The notes: generated by a model from the sequence alone, not told the origin. A stretch of 64,000 bases of DNA from Arenibacter sp041392165 (GCA_041392165.1 JAWKMN010000010.1:23460-87459); one strand, 5' to 3'; positions 16,457 to 26,118 are shown, numbered from the stretch's first letter. Numbers and translations: made by a program.

Positions 16457-17806
16457 ATGAACGAATTGCTAGTCTATTCCGTCCTTGCCCTAGTGGGCCT
16501 GGCAGTTGGATATTTCCTTGGAAATTATATCCAAAATCTAAAAACAAAATCGAGCCAAAGTGCCCTTCTGGAGCGGGAACAACAGTTGAGGAACAACCTC
16601 GGCATCCTGGAACAAAAGCTCTCGGATGCCGAAGAGCACAAAACCCATTTACAATCCGAAAAGGAGCAATTGGGCAATAGAATAGTCCGCTATCAGGCGG
16701 AAATAGAGAATTTGGACTTAAAAAACAGGGAACAAAAGGGGGAAGTAGAAAAATTACAGGAAAAATTCACCAAAGAGTTCGAGAATCTGGCCAATAAGAT
16801 TTTGGATGAAAAAAGCACCAAATTCACCGAACAGAACAAGGAGAACATTAAAAATATATTGACACCCTTACAAGAGAAGATAATTCTTTTTGAAAAAAAG
16901 GTAGAGGACAGCCAAAAGGAAAGTGTGGGCATGCATTCTGCACTAAAGGAACAATTGGCCAATCTACAGACACAAAACCTTAAAATTACACAGGAGGCCG
17001 AAAATCTCACCAAGGCCCTAAAGGGGGATAGCAAGATGCAGGGCAATTGGGGCGAATTGGTATTGGAGCGGGTCCTAGAAAAATCGGGCCTGGAAAAAGA
17101 CAGGGAATATACGGTGCAACAAAGTTTTACCCGTGAGGATGGGAGTCGGGTACTGCCCGATGTTATCATCAACCTGCCCGATGGCAAAAAAATGATAGTG
17201 GATTCCAAGGTTTCCCTTACGGATTATGAACGTTATGTAAATGCAGAGGAGGAACTGAAGGATAAATTCCTTAAGGACCATATCAATTCCTTGAGAAGAC
17301 ATGTGGACCAACTTTCTGCCAAAAAATATGAGGACCTTTACGAAATGGAAAGCCCGGATTTTGTACTGATGTTCGTCCCCATTGAACCCGCATTTGCCAT
17401 AGCCATAAACAATGACAACACCCTGTACAACAAGGCGTTTGAACAGAATATCATCATAGTGACCCCTTCTACCCTATTGGCTACCTTACGCACTATAGAT
17501 ACCATGTGGAACAATGAAAAGCAGCAACGTAATGCCATCGAAATTGCGCGGCAGGCAGGGGCCCTATATGATAAGTTTGAGGGTTTTGTGGGAGATTTGA
17601 TGAAGGTGGGCAAAAAGATGGACGAAGCTAAATCGGAATACAAAGGCGCTATGAACAAGTTGGTAGATGGTAGGGGGAATATCATTACCAGTATAGAAAA
17701 ACTAAAGAAAATGGGTGCCAAGGCAAAAAAATCCATCCCCGAACCCCTTTTAAAAAGAGCACATGAGGATAATAGCGAAAACGAGGAACCCTTAAGCTTG
17801 CAATAA
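16457..17806 (+). CDS. rmuC: DNA recombination protein RmuC
   Basis: A 449-residue protein with an N-terminal membrane anchor (residues 5-26), a long coiled coil (about 30-190) and the RmuC nuclease-like domain (about 195-400). The domain opens with GNWGELVLERVLEKSGLEK and contains LPDGKKMIVDSKVSL and FVPIEPAFAIAI. RmuC proteins limit inversions and other rearrangements at repeats, probably as nucleases related to restriction endonucleases. Usual length. It lies 63 bp after the ATPase gene; a near-promoter TATCTTTA precedes it, so it is probably expressed separately. Confidence 0.93.
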   Translation: MNELLVYSVLALVGLAVGYFLGNYIQNLKTKSSQSALLEREQQLRNNLGILEQKLSDAEEHKTHLQSEKEQLGNRIVRYQAEIENLDLKNREQKGEVEKLQEKFTKEFENLANKILDEKSTKFTEQNKENIKNILTPLQEKIILFEKKVEDSQKESVGMHSALKEQLANLQTQNLKITQEAENLTKALKGDSKMQGNWGELVLERVLEKSGLEKDREYTVQQSFTREDGSRVLPDVIINLPDGKKMIVDSKVSLTDYERYVNAEEELKDKFLKDHINSLRRHVDQLSAKKYEDLYEMESPDFVLMFVPIEPAFAIAINNDNTLYNKAFEQNIIIVTPSTLLATLRTIDTMWNNEKQQRNAIEIARQAGALYDKFEGFVGDLMKVGKKMDEAKSEYKGAMNKLVDGRGNIITSIEKLKKMGAKAKKSIPEPLLKRAHEDNSENEEPLSLQ

Positions 17807-18127
17807 TTTGGAAGATACGTGGGCAGTAAACAGTAGGCAGTTTACAGTTGGTAAAATAAAAAAGATTTCACTACCCACTGCCTTTTGCCGGCTATGGATA
17901 CCCAAAATTTATAGAACCCAAAGCCCTATATCGGGAGTAGGCCTATCTGCCAGCGAAGGCAGGCAACAAATATAAACAGATGAAACGAGCATTAATAAAT
18001 TTTAAAAATACATTCACAAAAGGGGATGCTTAAAATTTTTAATGGGAGAACGAGGGCAACGAGCAATTGCACACGTTCTCAATTTTATAATTTATTTTAT
18101 ATCAATTAATTACTAAAATTTAAACGT
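17807..18127. other. gene-free stretch with short repeat remnants
   Basis: About 320 bp without a gene. It holds a GTAAAC...GTTTAC hairpin of the GGCAGT/AACAGT type near 17827-17846. A small inverted unit CTGCC-AGCGAA-GGCAG lies around 17947-17962 and resembles the GGCAGG-type intergenic repeats at 46.8-47.1 kb. The rest is AT-rich leader-like sequence. Confidence 0.5.
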
Positions 18128-18484
18128 GTGAAAAAAATACTCGGATTGATCGCGCTAGGCCTGGCCCTGATTATGGTAGCCTATTTTTGTTTTGTGTATT
18201 TTGTGCCCTACAGCGAAGGTATCCGTTCCGGGGAACTGATTAAAATAAGTGAAAAGGGGGTACTCATAAAAACATGGGAAGGTGAGATCAGTCAAGGAAT
18301 ATCCGGAGCACAGATTTTCACCTTTTCGGTCCTAAAGGACGATGTAATTGCCAAATTGAAGGAATACCAAGGGTCTTATGTAAAAGTAACCTATATAGAG
18401 CGTTACAGGACCTTCTTTTGGTTGGGGGACACCAAATATTTTATCACATCCGTAGAAAAGGAAAAATCTCCCCATTTAAATTAA
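18128..18484 (+). CDS. small membrane-anchored protein of unknown function
   Basis: A 118-residue protein with an uncleaved-looking N-terminal membrane helix (about residues 3-27, LGLIALGLALIMVAYFCFVYF) and a compact extracytoplasmic beta-rich domain (GELIKISEKGVLIKTWEGE and similar). The start is a GTG at 18128 directly before KKILGL. I recall orthologues being labelled as 6-phosphogluconate dehydrogenase, probably by transfer from nearby pentose-phosphate genes; nothing in the sequence supports an enzyme. The thioesterase gene starts 5 bp after it, so the two form one transcription unit. Confidence 0.75.
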   Translation: MKKILGLIALGLALIMVAYFCFVYFVPYSEGIRSGELIKISEKGVLIKTWEGEISQGISGAQIFTFSVLKDDVIAKLKEYQGSYVKVTYIERYRTFFWLGDTKYFITSVEKEKSPHLN

Positions 18485-18489
18485 AAACA

Positions 18490-19041
18490 ATGGACAAATT
18501 TAAATCAGCCAAACAATCCAGAATATCCATAACCGAATTAATGCTGCCTTCCCATTCCAATTTCGGGGGAAAGGTACACGGGGGCCACATATTGAACCTA
18601 ATGGACCAAATAGCCTTTGCCTGCGCCTCCAAACACTCCAGAAAGTATTGTGTTACCGCCTCCGTAAACAAAGTAGATTTCTTAAATCCCATTGAAGTTG
18701 GGGAATTGATCACCCTTAAGGCCTCGGTAAATTATACCGGACGCACCTCCATGGTCATAGGCGTCCGCGTGGAATCTGAAAATGTAACCACTGGCAAAAA
18801 GAAACATTGTAATTCCTCTTATTTTACCATGGTTGCCAAAGATGCGGACGGACGGAGCACCCCTGTGCCCGGCCTGATCATTGAGGACGAACAGGGAGTT
18901 CGCCGGTTTGCACGCAGCATTCAACGAAAAAAACAGGCCATGTCCCGAAGTACCCAATTTGATTCGTCCCAATTTAAAATCAACGATCACTTAAAGGATC
19001 TGGACAACGAAAATGTAAAAATCAATCTAGGTCCCGCTTAG
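18490..19041 (+). CDS. acyl-CoA thioesterase (hotdog fold)
   Basis: A 183-residue hotdog-fold thioesterase of the YciA/BFIT type that hydrolyses acyl-CoA to free acid and CoA in the cytoplasm. The family motif is NFGGKVHGGHILNLMD, with the catalytic aspartate in the helix after HGGH, followed by VNKVDFLNPIEVGELI. A positively charged tail of about 55 residues follows the fold. The ATG at 18490 is chosen over an upstream in-frame ATG that lies inside the previous gene. Its stop codon overlaps the stop of the convergent pgl gene by two bases. Confidence 0.9.
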   Translation: MDKFKSAKQSRISITELMLPSHSNFGGKVHGGHILNLMDQIAFACASKHSRKYCVTASVNKVDFLNPIEVGELITLKASVNYTGRTSMVIGVRVESENVTTGKKKHCNSSYFTMVAKDADGRSTPVPGLIIEDEQGVRRFARSIQRKKQAMSRSTQFDSSQFKINDHLKDLDNENVKINLGPA

Positions 19042-19748
19042 CTGATTTGGGCAGCGGCCTCCTCGTCCAGGAACCAGATCAATTCATTTGATGAAGGTGC
19101 TACCAGGGAAGCCGGATAACTTTCATGGCCTTCCTCCTTGGCAATAATAGACCTTACTTTTTCTGCTTTGCCAGTACCCGTTACCAGAAACGCTACCGCT
19201 TTGGCGTTATTGATCAGCTTACCGGTAATGGTAACCCTTCTTTGCCCCGAATCGGGATGAACGGCTACCTCACAGTTATTGGCGGAGTCCCATAGGCCTA
19301 TTTCATGTGGAAAAATAGAAGCGGTGTGTCCGTCATCACCCATACCTAGTATGACCAGATCAAATTGAGGCAGGTTGTTCCCTATGGGCAATGCCTCTTC
19401 CAAGACCTTTCCATATCTTACGGCCTCCAATTCCGGTAGATCTTCCCCGTGAACCCTATGAATATTCCCCTGGGGAATATTGATCTTGGACAATAAGTGG
19501 TCTACCGTCATTTTATAATTACTTTCCGAATCGGTAGGAGGAACACATCGTTCATCTCCCCAATACAAATGGACCGTAGACCAATCCACATCCTTATAAT
19601 GTTCCGCCATATAATCAAACACCACCTTGGGGGTACTCCCCCCGGACAGGGCAATATGGGTTGTTTTATTTTCCTTTATCATTGCTTCCAGATAATCGGA
19701 AAATTTTTTGGCAACTTCCGTTTTGGTAGGCGATATATTAATATGCAT
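19038..19748 (-). CDS. pgl: 6-phosphogluconolactonase
   Basis: Hydrolyses 6-phosphogluconolactone to 6-phosphogluconate, the second step of the oxidative pentose-phosphate pathway. The 236-residue protein is of the DevB/SOL type, related to the NagB fold. It has ALSGGSTPKVVFDYM, HLYWGDERCVPP and ILGMGDDGHTASIFP, the last containing the catalytic histidine. It follows zwf by 25 bp, so zwf-pgl is an operon, with gnd divergent. The order of pathway genes supports the call. Confidence 0.95.
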   Translation of the reverse strand: MHINISPTKTEVAKKFSDYLEAMIKENKTTHIALSGGSTPKVVFDYMAEHYKDVDWSTVHLYWGDERCVPPTDSESNYKMTVDHLLSKINIPQGNIHRVHGEDLPELEAVRYGKVLEEALPIGNNLPQFDLVILGMGDDGHTASIFPHEIGLWDSANNCEVAVHPDSGQRRVTITGKLINNAKAVAFLVTGTGKAEKVRSIIAKEEGHESYPASLVAPSSNELIWFLDEEAAAQIS

Positions 19749-19773
19749 CTATTATATTTTATTAAATTAATTT

Positions 19774-21306
19774 TTACTTAATAACACAGAAACCGGGATC
19801 ATCCGCCAGATTTTCCCCGGGATTCCTCCATTTTAGGTCGCCCTCCAATAAACGGTCCGAATTGGTAGGCCCCCACACCCCGGAAGAATAACCATAGATG
19901 TTCACATCCGAACCATTCTTCCAATAGTCCAGTATGGGATCAACAAACTCCCATGCCGCTTCCACTTCATCCGCTCTGGCATAAAGGGTAGCGTCGCCCT
20001 GCATAGCATCCAACAACAGCCTTTCATAAGCGTCCATTACATTGTTATCGGCCAAATTGGAATAATAGAAATCGAGGTTGGCACGTTCTACGGTAAAGCC
20101 CTGCCCGGGAACCTTCACCCCAAATTTAATGAGTATACCTTCATCCGGCTGAATCCTGATGATCAACTGGTTGTCCTTGTTGTTCATATCGGAATTTTTA
20201 AACACCTGATGGTGGGGCGATTTAAAATGTATCACCACTTCGGTAACCTTGGTAGGCATCCTTTTAGCGGTACGTACATAAAAGGGGACGTCTTTCCATC
20301 TCCAATTATCCACGAAAAATTTAATGGCTGCATAGGTTTCCGTTTTGGAGTTGGGATCTACGCCATCCTCCTCCCTATAACCCTTCACTTTTTTGCCATC
20401 TATAACAGAAGACAGGTATTGGGCCCTTACCGTATTATTGTACAGGGTTTCCTCATCGCGCATAATCCGCAATGATTTTAAGGCCTTCACCTTTTCGTTC
20501 CTTATTTCCTGTGCGCTTGCATCTATTGGCGGTTCCATTACTATTAACGAAACTATCTGCAATAAATGATTCTGGAACATATCCCGGAGCGCACCCGATT
20601 TATCATAATAACCGCCCCTCTTTTCCACACCAACACTCTCGGCATTGGTGATTTCTATATGGTGTATGTAATTCCGGTTCCACAAGGGTTCAAAAATACT
20701 ATTGGAGAAACGGGTCACCAATAAATTCTGAACTGTTTCCTTGCCCAAATAATGGTCAATTCTATAGATCTGTGATTCCTTGAAATACGTTTGCAGCCCA
20801 ATATTAAGTTTTTTGGCCGTTTCCAAACTATAGCCAAATGGCTTTTCTACAATGATCCGCTTCCACCCGTTGGTTTCATTGTTTAAGCCTTGATCGGAAA
20901 GGTTTTTTGCTATTAGTTCATAAAGACTTGGTGGGGTTGAAAGATAAAAGATATAGTTGCCCCCGATACTAAATTTATTGTTAAGGTCAGCTATTCTGGT
21001 TCCCAACTTACTGTATTCCTTATTGTAATCCTCGCCCAGATCCTCATAAAAAAACTTATCGGCAAAGGTGTTTATAAAATCTGGGGAAGTATCCTTTACC
21101 TTATCCCTAAGGTACGTACTTTCCTGGACCACTTTCCTCCTAAATTCACCATCGGTCAGGTTGCTCCTACTTACTCCCAATACCACGAAATTATCAGGAA
21201 GCTGTTTTGCCTTGTATAGATTAAATAAAGCCGGTACCAGCTTTCTTGCAGTTAAATCTCCCGACGCCCCAAAAATAACAAGCATTTGATTTGCTGTTTT
21301 GTTCAT
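19774..21306 (-). CDS. zwf: glucose-6-phosphate 1-dehydrogenase
   Basis: Oxidises glucose-6-phosphate to 6-phosphogluconolactone with NADP+. The protein has about 510 residues. It shows the nucleotide-binding motif FGASGDLTARK near the N-terminus, EKPFGYSLETAKKLN and the active-site signature RIDHYLGKE. An in-frame ATG nine codons further upstream exists; the ATG at 21304-21306 is preferred because it matches the usual short lead before the Rossmann motif. It is first in an operon with pgl and divergent from gnd over a 190-bp control region. Confidence 0.96.
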   Translation of the reverse strand: MNKTANQMLVIFGASGDLTARKLVPALFNLYKAKQLPDNFVVLGVSRSNLTDGEFRRKVVQESTYLRDKVKDTSPDFINTFADKFFYEDLGEDYNKEYSKLGTRIADLNNKFSIGGNYIFYLSTPPSLYELIAKNLSDQGLNNETNGWKRIIVEKPFGYSLETAKKLNIGLQTYFKESQIYRIDHYLGKETVQNLLVTRFSNSIFEPLWNRNYIHHIEITNAESVGVEKRGGYYDKSGALRDMFQNHLLQIVSLIVMEPPIDASAQEIRNEKVKALKSLRIMRDEETLYNNTVRAQYLSSVIDGKKVKGYREEDGVDPNSKTETYAAIKFFVDNWRWKDVPFYVRTAKRMPTKVTEVVIHFKSPHHQVFKNSDMNNKDNQLIIRIQPDEGILIKFGVKVPGQGFTVERANLDFYYSNLADNNVMDAYERLLLDAMQGDATLYARADEVEAAWEFVDPILDYWKNGSDVNIYGYSSGVWGPTNSDRLLEGDLKWRNPGENLADDPGFCVIK

Positions 21307-21495
21307 AATATAATTATTGGAAGTATTGTTCAATTAGTTGGGAATTTAAAACTTTGGCCTTAAAAACCGTTTAATTGACTATTTTTGATTTTTGAATTAT
21401 CATGCGAAGATAAAACTAATTTAGATTATTCATTTATAAACAAGGACACTTAACAAAAGCTTCATTATTTTGTTAAATAACTTTAAGCAAAAAAC

Positions 21496-22902
21496 ATGGA
21501 AAACACATATGATTTTGGATTGATCGGCTTGGGCGTTATGGGACGTAATTTTATTTTAAACGTTGCGGACAACAACTTTTCGGCCATGGGATACGATCTA
21601 GATGATGAAAAAGTAAATGCCCTGATAGAAGAAGGTCAGGATACCAAAAGAGTAAACGCCTCCACAGATATCCAACACTTCGTACAGTCCTTATCGCAGC
21701 CCAGAAAAATTATGCTTTTAGTGCCGGCAGGTAAAATAGTGGACTCCGTAATTGAAAGTCTATTGCCCTATTTGGACAAAAATGACCTTATTATAGATGG
21801 TGGCAATTCATTTTTTACCGATACCGATCGCCGGGAAGCCTATTTACAGGACAAAGGGATCCATTTTTTTGGCTCCGGTGTTTCCGGAGGGGCAAAAGGT
21901 GCCAGACGGGGGCCCAGCATAATGCCCGGTGGAAACAAAGAGGCCTATAAGGAAGTACAACCTATATTTGAAGCGGTATCCGCCAAATTTAAAGGGGAAC
22001 CCTGTGTAGCCTATTTGGGACCCAAATCTGCCGGAAACTACGTAAAAATGGTACATAACGGCATTGAGTACGGCCTAATGCAACTTACCTCCGAAATATA
22101 CGACCTTCTAAAAAAGGCGGGGAAATACAACAATGATGAGCTTCACGCCATTTTTGACACATGGAACAAAGGTAGATTACAGTCCTTTTTAATAGAAATA
22201 TCGGTAGAAATCTTTAAACAGGAAGACGACAAAGGGGAAGGAAGATTGGTAGACAAGATATTGGACAAGGCCAAACAAAAAGGTACCGGAAAATGGACCT
22301 CCCAAAATGCCATGGATCTGGGCATTCCCATTCCCAGTATAGATATAGCGGTGAGCATGAGGGAAATTTCCGCCTTAAAGGAAGAAAGGATTTTGGCCGA
22401 TAAGTTGTACAATAGGCCGGAACCGGCCATCATGGACAAGAAGGAAATGGCCAAGTGGGCGGAGGAAGCCCTTTACTTTTCCTTTATTGCCACCTATGCC
22501 CAGGGACTCCATCAATTGGCCGATGCCTCCAAGGAATATGGCTACGATCTGGATCTTTCCGTAATCGCCAAAATTTGGAGAGCGGGATGTATTATCCGCG
22601 CCGGTCTGTTGGAGGACATATCCACCGCTTTTACCAAGGACAAGCAATTGCCCAACTTATTGTTGTCCCCCCAATTTGTCCCCAAGGTTCAAGCTACGGT
22701 AGGGGCCACGAGAAATCTTGTAGCCTATGGCGCTAAAAATGGTATTCCCTTGCCGGGCCTATCCAACTCCTTGACCTACTTTGATGCCTACACCTCCGGA
22801 AGACTGCCCTTGAACCTTATACAGGCCCAGCGGGACCACTTTGGATCCCACACCTATGAAAGGACCGATATGGAGGGTATCTTCCATACGGAATGGGAAT
22901 AG
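21496..22902 (+). CDS. gnd: 6-phosphogluconate dehydrogenase, decarboxylating
   Basis: Converts 6-phosphogluconate to ribulose-5-phosphate and CO2 with NADP+. The 468-residue protein begins with the dinucleotide motif GLIGLGVMGRNF. It carries DGGNSFFTDTDRRE and GVSGGAKGARRGPSIMPGG, then the substrate-binding VKMVHNGIEYG with the catalytic lysine. It closes with a typical C-terminal HTDW-like end (SHTYERTDMEG). Length equals the usual dimeric form. Divergent from zwf-pgl, it completes the oxidative branch; rpiA, the next enzyme, is at 37 kb. Confidence 0.97.
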   Translation: MENTYDFGLIGLGVMGRNFILNVADNNFSAMGYDLDDEKVNALIEEGQDTKRVNASTDIQHFVQSLSQPRKIMLLVPAGKIVDSVIESLLPYLDKNDLIIDGGNSFFTDTDRREAYLQDKGIHFFGSGVSGGAKGARRGPSIMPGGNKEAYKEVQPIFEAVSAKFKGEPCVAYLGPKSAGNYVKMVHNGIEYGLMQLTSEIYDLLKKAGKYNNDELHAIFDTWNKGRLQSFLIEISVEIFKQEDDKGEGRLVDKILDKAKQKGTGKWTSQNAMDLGIPIPSIDIAVSMREISALKEERILADKLYNRPEPAIMDKKEMAKWAEEALYFSFIATYAQGLHQLADASKEYGYDLDLSVIAKIWRAGCIIRAGLLEDISTAFTKDKQLPNLLLSPQFVPKVQATVGATRNLVAYGAKNGIPLPGLSNSLTYFDAYTSGRLPLNLIQAQRDHFGSHTYERTDMEGIFHTEWE

Positions 22903-22976
22903 TGTGTTCGTAATTCATCAGGTTTTGTAAACTGCGTTTTTTTGTTATTTTTAATTAGATGTAACCATATCAAGCG

Positions 22977-23264
22977 ATGAGCGGGGCAGGACATGTAGCG
23001 GACATGAACAATAGAGTGAAACAGAATCGCTCCCTAAAACCATCCAAACGGGCCCGGTTCAAGGGCAACAATAGGGATACTATATATTCCGATACCTTGC
23101 CTTCGCTTACAGAACTTACCTTCAAGAAGGTATCCAAAACAGAATTGAGGAAAATAAAGGAAAAAATCAAAAACAGGGCCCGTAAGCATCGTACTAAAGA
23201 AATGTATATTTTTCCAACTGTAGCATTAACGCTCCTAACAACTCTTTATTTCCTCCTCAAGTAA
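22977..23264 (+). CDS. small basic membrane-tail protein of unknown function
   Basis: A 95-residue protein with a Lys/Arg-rich soluble part and a single membrane helix at the extreme C-terminus (about residues 77-94, IFPTVALTLLTTLYFLL), so it is a tail-anchored type. The opening MSGAGHVADM is a start I recognise from many flavobacterial hypothetical proteins. No catalytic motif. It stands 75 bp after gnd on the same strand and may be read through from it. Confidence 0.75.
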   Translation: MSGAGHVADMNNRVKQNRSLKPSKRARFKGNNRDTIYSDTLPSLTELTFKKVSKTELRKIKEKIKNRARKHRTKEMYIFPTVALTLLTTLYFLLK

Positions 23265-23569
23265 ACCATCTAGGGGCAAGTCTGTCTACCTACAAAAGCA
23301 GGCTATCCTGAACGGAACGGGCTAACAGGTTTACATCTCGATGATCGGGTAAAAGGGTATGCCTTATATTAAATTCCCCTTCCTTCAACCATCCCAAATA
23401 ACCGCATAAAACTAAAAATCATTACTAAATTTAATAAGGCTACGAGAAGATAATATTCATTTATCGAATTTTAGCCCAATAACCAAAATCACCTTTCACC
23501 GAAAAAACGATCATGACAAGAATGAAGTCACATATTTTAATTTAATTTTACCCATTAAAATTTGGATCT
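23265..23569. other. gene-free stretch with a dispersed intergenic repeat
   Basis: About 305 bp without a gene. The part at about 23279-23352 (CTGTCTACC..., then CATCTCGATGATCGGGTAAA) resembles the sequence at 47030-47095 and looks like one copy of a dispersed intergenic repeat. The remainder is AT-rich, with nothing recognisable. Confidence 0.45.
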
Positions 23570-24757
23570 ATGAATCCTTCAACCCCTGGTTGGATAGATA
23601 AATTTGGGTACTTAGTAAAGGACAACCACGATTATTTTGGATCCTTTGAAGAGGTATACACCCTTCTAAAAAGTACAGGTTTTGTTTATGGTATCAATTT
23701 GGACGTTCCTCCTTTTATCACTAGAGAGGTTCCCTTGTCCGAGGATGAAAAAGCAAAGATCAACTTAATCACCGCACTCTATTTTGCCTATAGGTTTAAA
23801 AACAAGGAGCCCAATTTTGAAGCCTTCCTAGGGTCTGTTTTTATGTTTTATAAGGATCTGGGAATAAACAGGATTTCCTTTTTAAACAAGTTCCTGACAA
23901 CTAAGAAAACGTCTTCCAAATTGGAAAACCTCTTAAACTCCAGAATATATTTGGAGGATAATGTTATCAGCAAAACCTTCAACAACATCATAACCAATTC
24001 GCTGCTTTTTATAGATGTCCTAAGCTTCAAAAGGTATCTGGAAGGGGAAATAGCCATAAAGGAATATGCCCAGAGTTTGGAATATATCACCATAAACATT
24101 ACCTATCATACCTTAAATTCCAAAGAGAAAAACAAGAGCGACAAAAAATTGGCGCAACTATTCGCCTCCTCCCTAACCTTTATTGAAAGTACAAAACAGG
24201 ATTTTGACGGCACCTACAGGAATCAATTGGTCAACAATTATTCCTATTCGGAAAACAGGTATTTCCTGGATATCGCCTGCTTAACGGCATGGGAAGACCA
24301 GTCATTGGATTACACGGAATCGGACTTCATTTTTGGCCTGGGAAAGGACCTTGGTTTTGTCCAAAATGATATAACAAAATCGTTACAGGATGTTACCGGA
24401 TTTTTTCAATTGAATGCCGACAAAATTCCCCATCTCCAAGACCACAATCTGGCCGTTCAATTTTACGATAGCATGTCTAAAATTGTAAATAAACTAATCC
24501 TCAGGAACAGCAAACGGTTACAAAAAGAGCTTTCCGAAAGTAAGGAACTCGTCTCCCTTTTAACCAAATCCACAATGAAGGATCTTAGCCCGGAAGAGAA
24601 GAAAAAAGTACAGAACTACCTAATCGATATTTTTAAAAGCATCCCTTCGCTAGCTATTTTTATACTTCCCGGAGGGGCTGTTCTGTTGCCGATATTCATT
24701 AAATTAATTCCTAAACTGCTCCCTTCCTCATTTGACGACAACAGGGTTGAAAAATAG
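23570..24757 (+). CDS. LETM1-related protein
   Basis: A 395-residue protein. The N-terminal three quarters are helical and unassigned. The C-terminal part (about residues 345-388) has the LETM1-type stretch LSPEEKKKVQNYLIDIFKSI followed by a hydrophobic helix SLAIFILPGGAVLLPIFIKL and a short tail PKLLPSSF. In mitochondria LETM1 is an inner-membrane protein of cation homeostasis; bacterial relatives are of unknown function and are sometimes called LETM1-related biofilm-associated protein. The name is a family assignment, not a function. It is monocistronic, before a long gene-free island. Confidence 0.8.
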   Translation: MNPSTPGWIDKFGYLVKDNHDYFGSFEEVYTLLKSTGFVYGINLDVPPFITREVPLSEDEKAKINLITALYFAYRFKNKEPNFEAFLGSVFMFYKDLGINRISFLNKFLTTKKTSSKLENLLNSRIYLEDNVISKTFNNIITNSLLFIDVLSFKRYLEGEIAIKEYAQSLEYITINITYHTLNSKEKNKSDKKLAQLFASSLTFIESTKQDFDGTYRNQLVNNYSYSENRYFLDIACLTAWEDQSLDYTESDFIFGLGKDLGFVQNDITKSLQDVTGFFQLNADKIPHLQDHNLAVQFYDSMSKIVNKLILRNSKRLQKELSESKELVSLLTKSTMKDLSPEEKKKVQNYLIDIFKSIPSLAIFILPGGAVLLPIFIKLIPKLLPSSFDDNRVEK

Positions 24758-25161
24758 CCCCAAATTGCTTAAAAACACCACTATAAGAAAAATCTATGTA
24801 TATTATTTTTAATACTTAAATTATTAAAATTCAATTTATTAAAATAATTTATCTTAACCATAACTTAAATTATTTTACCTTTTCCCCACCTACCACAATC
24901 TCCTACTCATTAAAGCAGTTCAATTTAATTTCCAACCTAGAATTGGTATAGGAAACAATAACTTTTATATGATTTATATCTATATGGAATTTTCTGCCCT
25001 CCCTATGGAAAGAAGCTCCTATTCCAAGTTCCCTGAAATATGGCCCAACAGATAATTGCCCCATCGGTTGTAATCACATAAACAGGGAATACAAAAAAAA
25101 AAATAGAAATACCAAATTACAGATACCAAGGGAAGCCCGGGGATGGCACAAGCACAAATAT

Positions 25162-25304
25162 AAAAGAGGACGCACCCCTACGCCCTCTTTTGAAGTTTCA
25201 AAAAATAGTTTCTTAATAAAACATATTTTTCAAGTCTTAACTTATGAACGCTAAATTTAACATTTATTCCCCTACGAATCGCACTTTTTTGAAAAAAAAT
25301 TAAC
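25162..25304 (-). repeat. hairpin element, copy A
   Basis: A unit of about 143 bp that recurs as copy B at 26165-26313. It begins with an 11-bp stem with an 8-base loop CACCCCTA (one mismatch; arms 25162-25172 and 25181-25191). Shared blocks then follow: AAAAAATAG, TATTTTTCAAGTCTTA, ACTTATGA and TAAATTTAA. The strand is given as minus because there the hairpin is followed by TTTTATATTTG, as in an intrinsic terminator, so the unit could be a small RNA gene ending at 25162. No protein is encoded. Identity between copies is roughly 70% by eye. Confidence 0.5.
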
Positions 25305-25624
25305 ACAAATCATAAATTCCCATACTTCCACTAAGGGCATTTACCCCAAACACAGCAGTGCCACCCCCATGTAACGGGACTTTTTGCCAATTAACCGACA
25401 ATAAAAAAGATAGGTAACAAAAACTTTAATTAGCAAATCAACAAAGGGCTTGGGGTTCTAATTTTAGCACAAATAGGAAATACGACGGATCAATCTCATA
25501 AGTTGTGTATGAATAGCAATAAGACAGAGTTTTCCATCCCAAATTCGTGTTCTGTTCATTTTTTTGGATCGTCCAAATACAGCGCATTCATGAATACCAA
25601 TAAAAAACAAATTTCTTGTCCGGG

Positions 25625-25723
25625 GATACTCCATAGATACTCCATAGATACTCCATAGATACTCCATAGATACTCCATAGATACTCCATAGTTAGTCCAT
25701 AGTTAGTCCATAGTTAAGCCGTA
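25625..25723. repeat. 11-bp tandem repeat, nine units
   Basis: Six exact copies of GATACTCCATA (25625-25690), two copies of GTTAGTCCATA (25691-25712) and one decayed copy GTTAAGCCGTA (25713-25723) stand head to tail. The unit length is one helical turn, so any protein contacting it would bind one face of the DNA. Eleven is not a multiple of three, so it is not coding. Confidence 0.95.
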
Positions 25724-25890
25724 TATGTAAATAGGAAAAAAACAGGCTGGATCCACCCCTTTTTTGACGCGCTAAAACAGCTCCTTTTCAAACCATTTTT
25801 TACCTTTCATGGTTAGCAAAATACGCTCCGGGACCCCTTCGGAAAACGAAGCTAAAAAGCAATGTCCTTATGAAGCTATTTTTTCCATAG

Positions 25891-26118
25891 GAATATGGCA
25901 TAAACACAGCAATTGTTCCTGATCCATTTAAAGCATTCAACACCATCACAAACACTATATCGCTCAACTATAGATCTATCCTGAACTATTTTATAAACAG
26001 GAGCACAAATGCATCAGCGGAATCGTTCAATACCAAATTAAAGGCAATCAGGGTAAAGTTCAGAGGTGTTGAAAACACAGAATTCTTCCTGTTTAGATTG
26101 ACCCGGTTATTTACATAA
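25891..26118 (+). pseudogene. ISAon1-type transposase, C-terminal remnant
   Basis: An open frame without start codon encodes about 75 residues ending at TAA 26116-26118. Its tail contains NRSTNASAESFNTKLKAIR and FRGVENTEFFLFRLTRL. This is the conserved C-terminus of ISAon1-family (DDE, ISL3-like) transposases, including the catalytic glutamate in the ASAESFN block. Upstream the frame is broken by a stop at 25888-25890 and nothing more of the transposase is recognisable. It is a dead remnant that ends 46 bp before hairpin element B. Confidence 0.75.

Noticed and set aside
21307..21333. Earlier start of zwf, nine codons upstream
   Set aside because: The extra residues (MNNTSNNYI) are not typical of the family; the second ATG gives the usual short lead before the Rossmann motif.
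24984..25055. 23-codon plus-strand frame in the gene-poor island
   Set aside because: No hydrophobic helix, no promoter and no familiar sequence; expected by chance at this length.
25464..25667. 67-codon minus-strand frame running through the 11-bp tandem repeats
   Set aside because: Its first residues come from the repeat read in shifting frames, and the rest resembles nothing. It is best explained as a chance frame.
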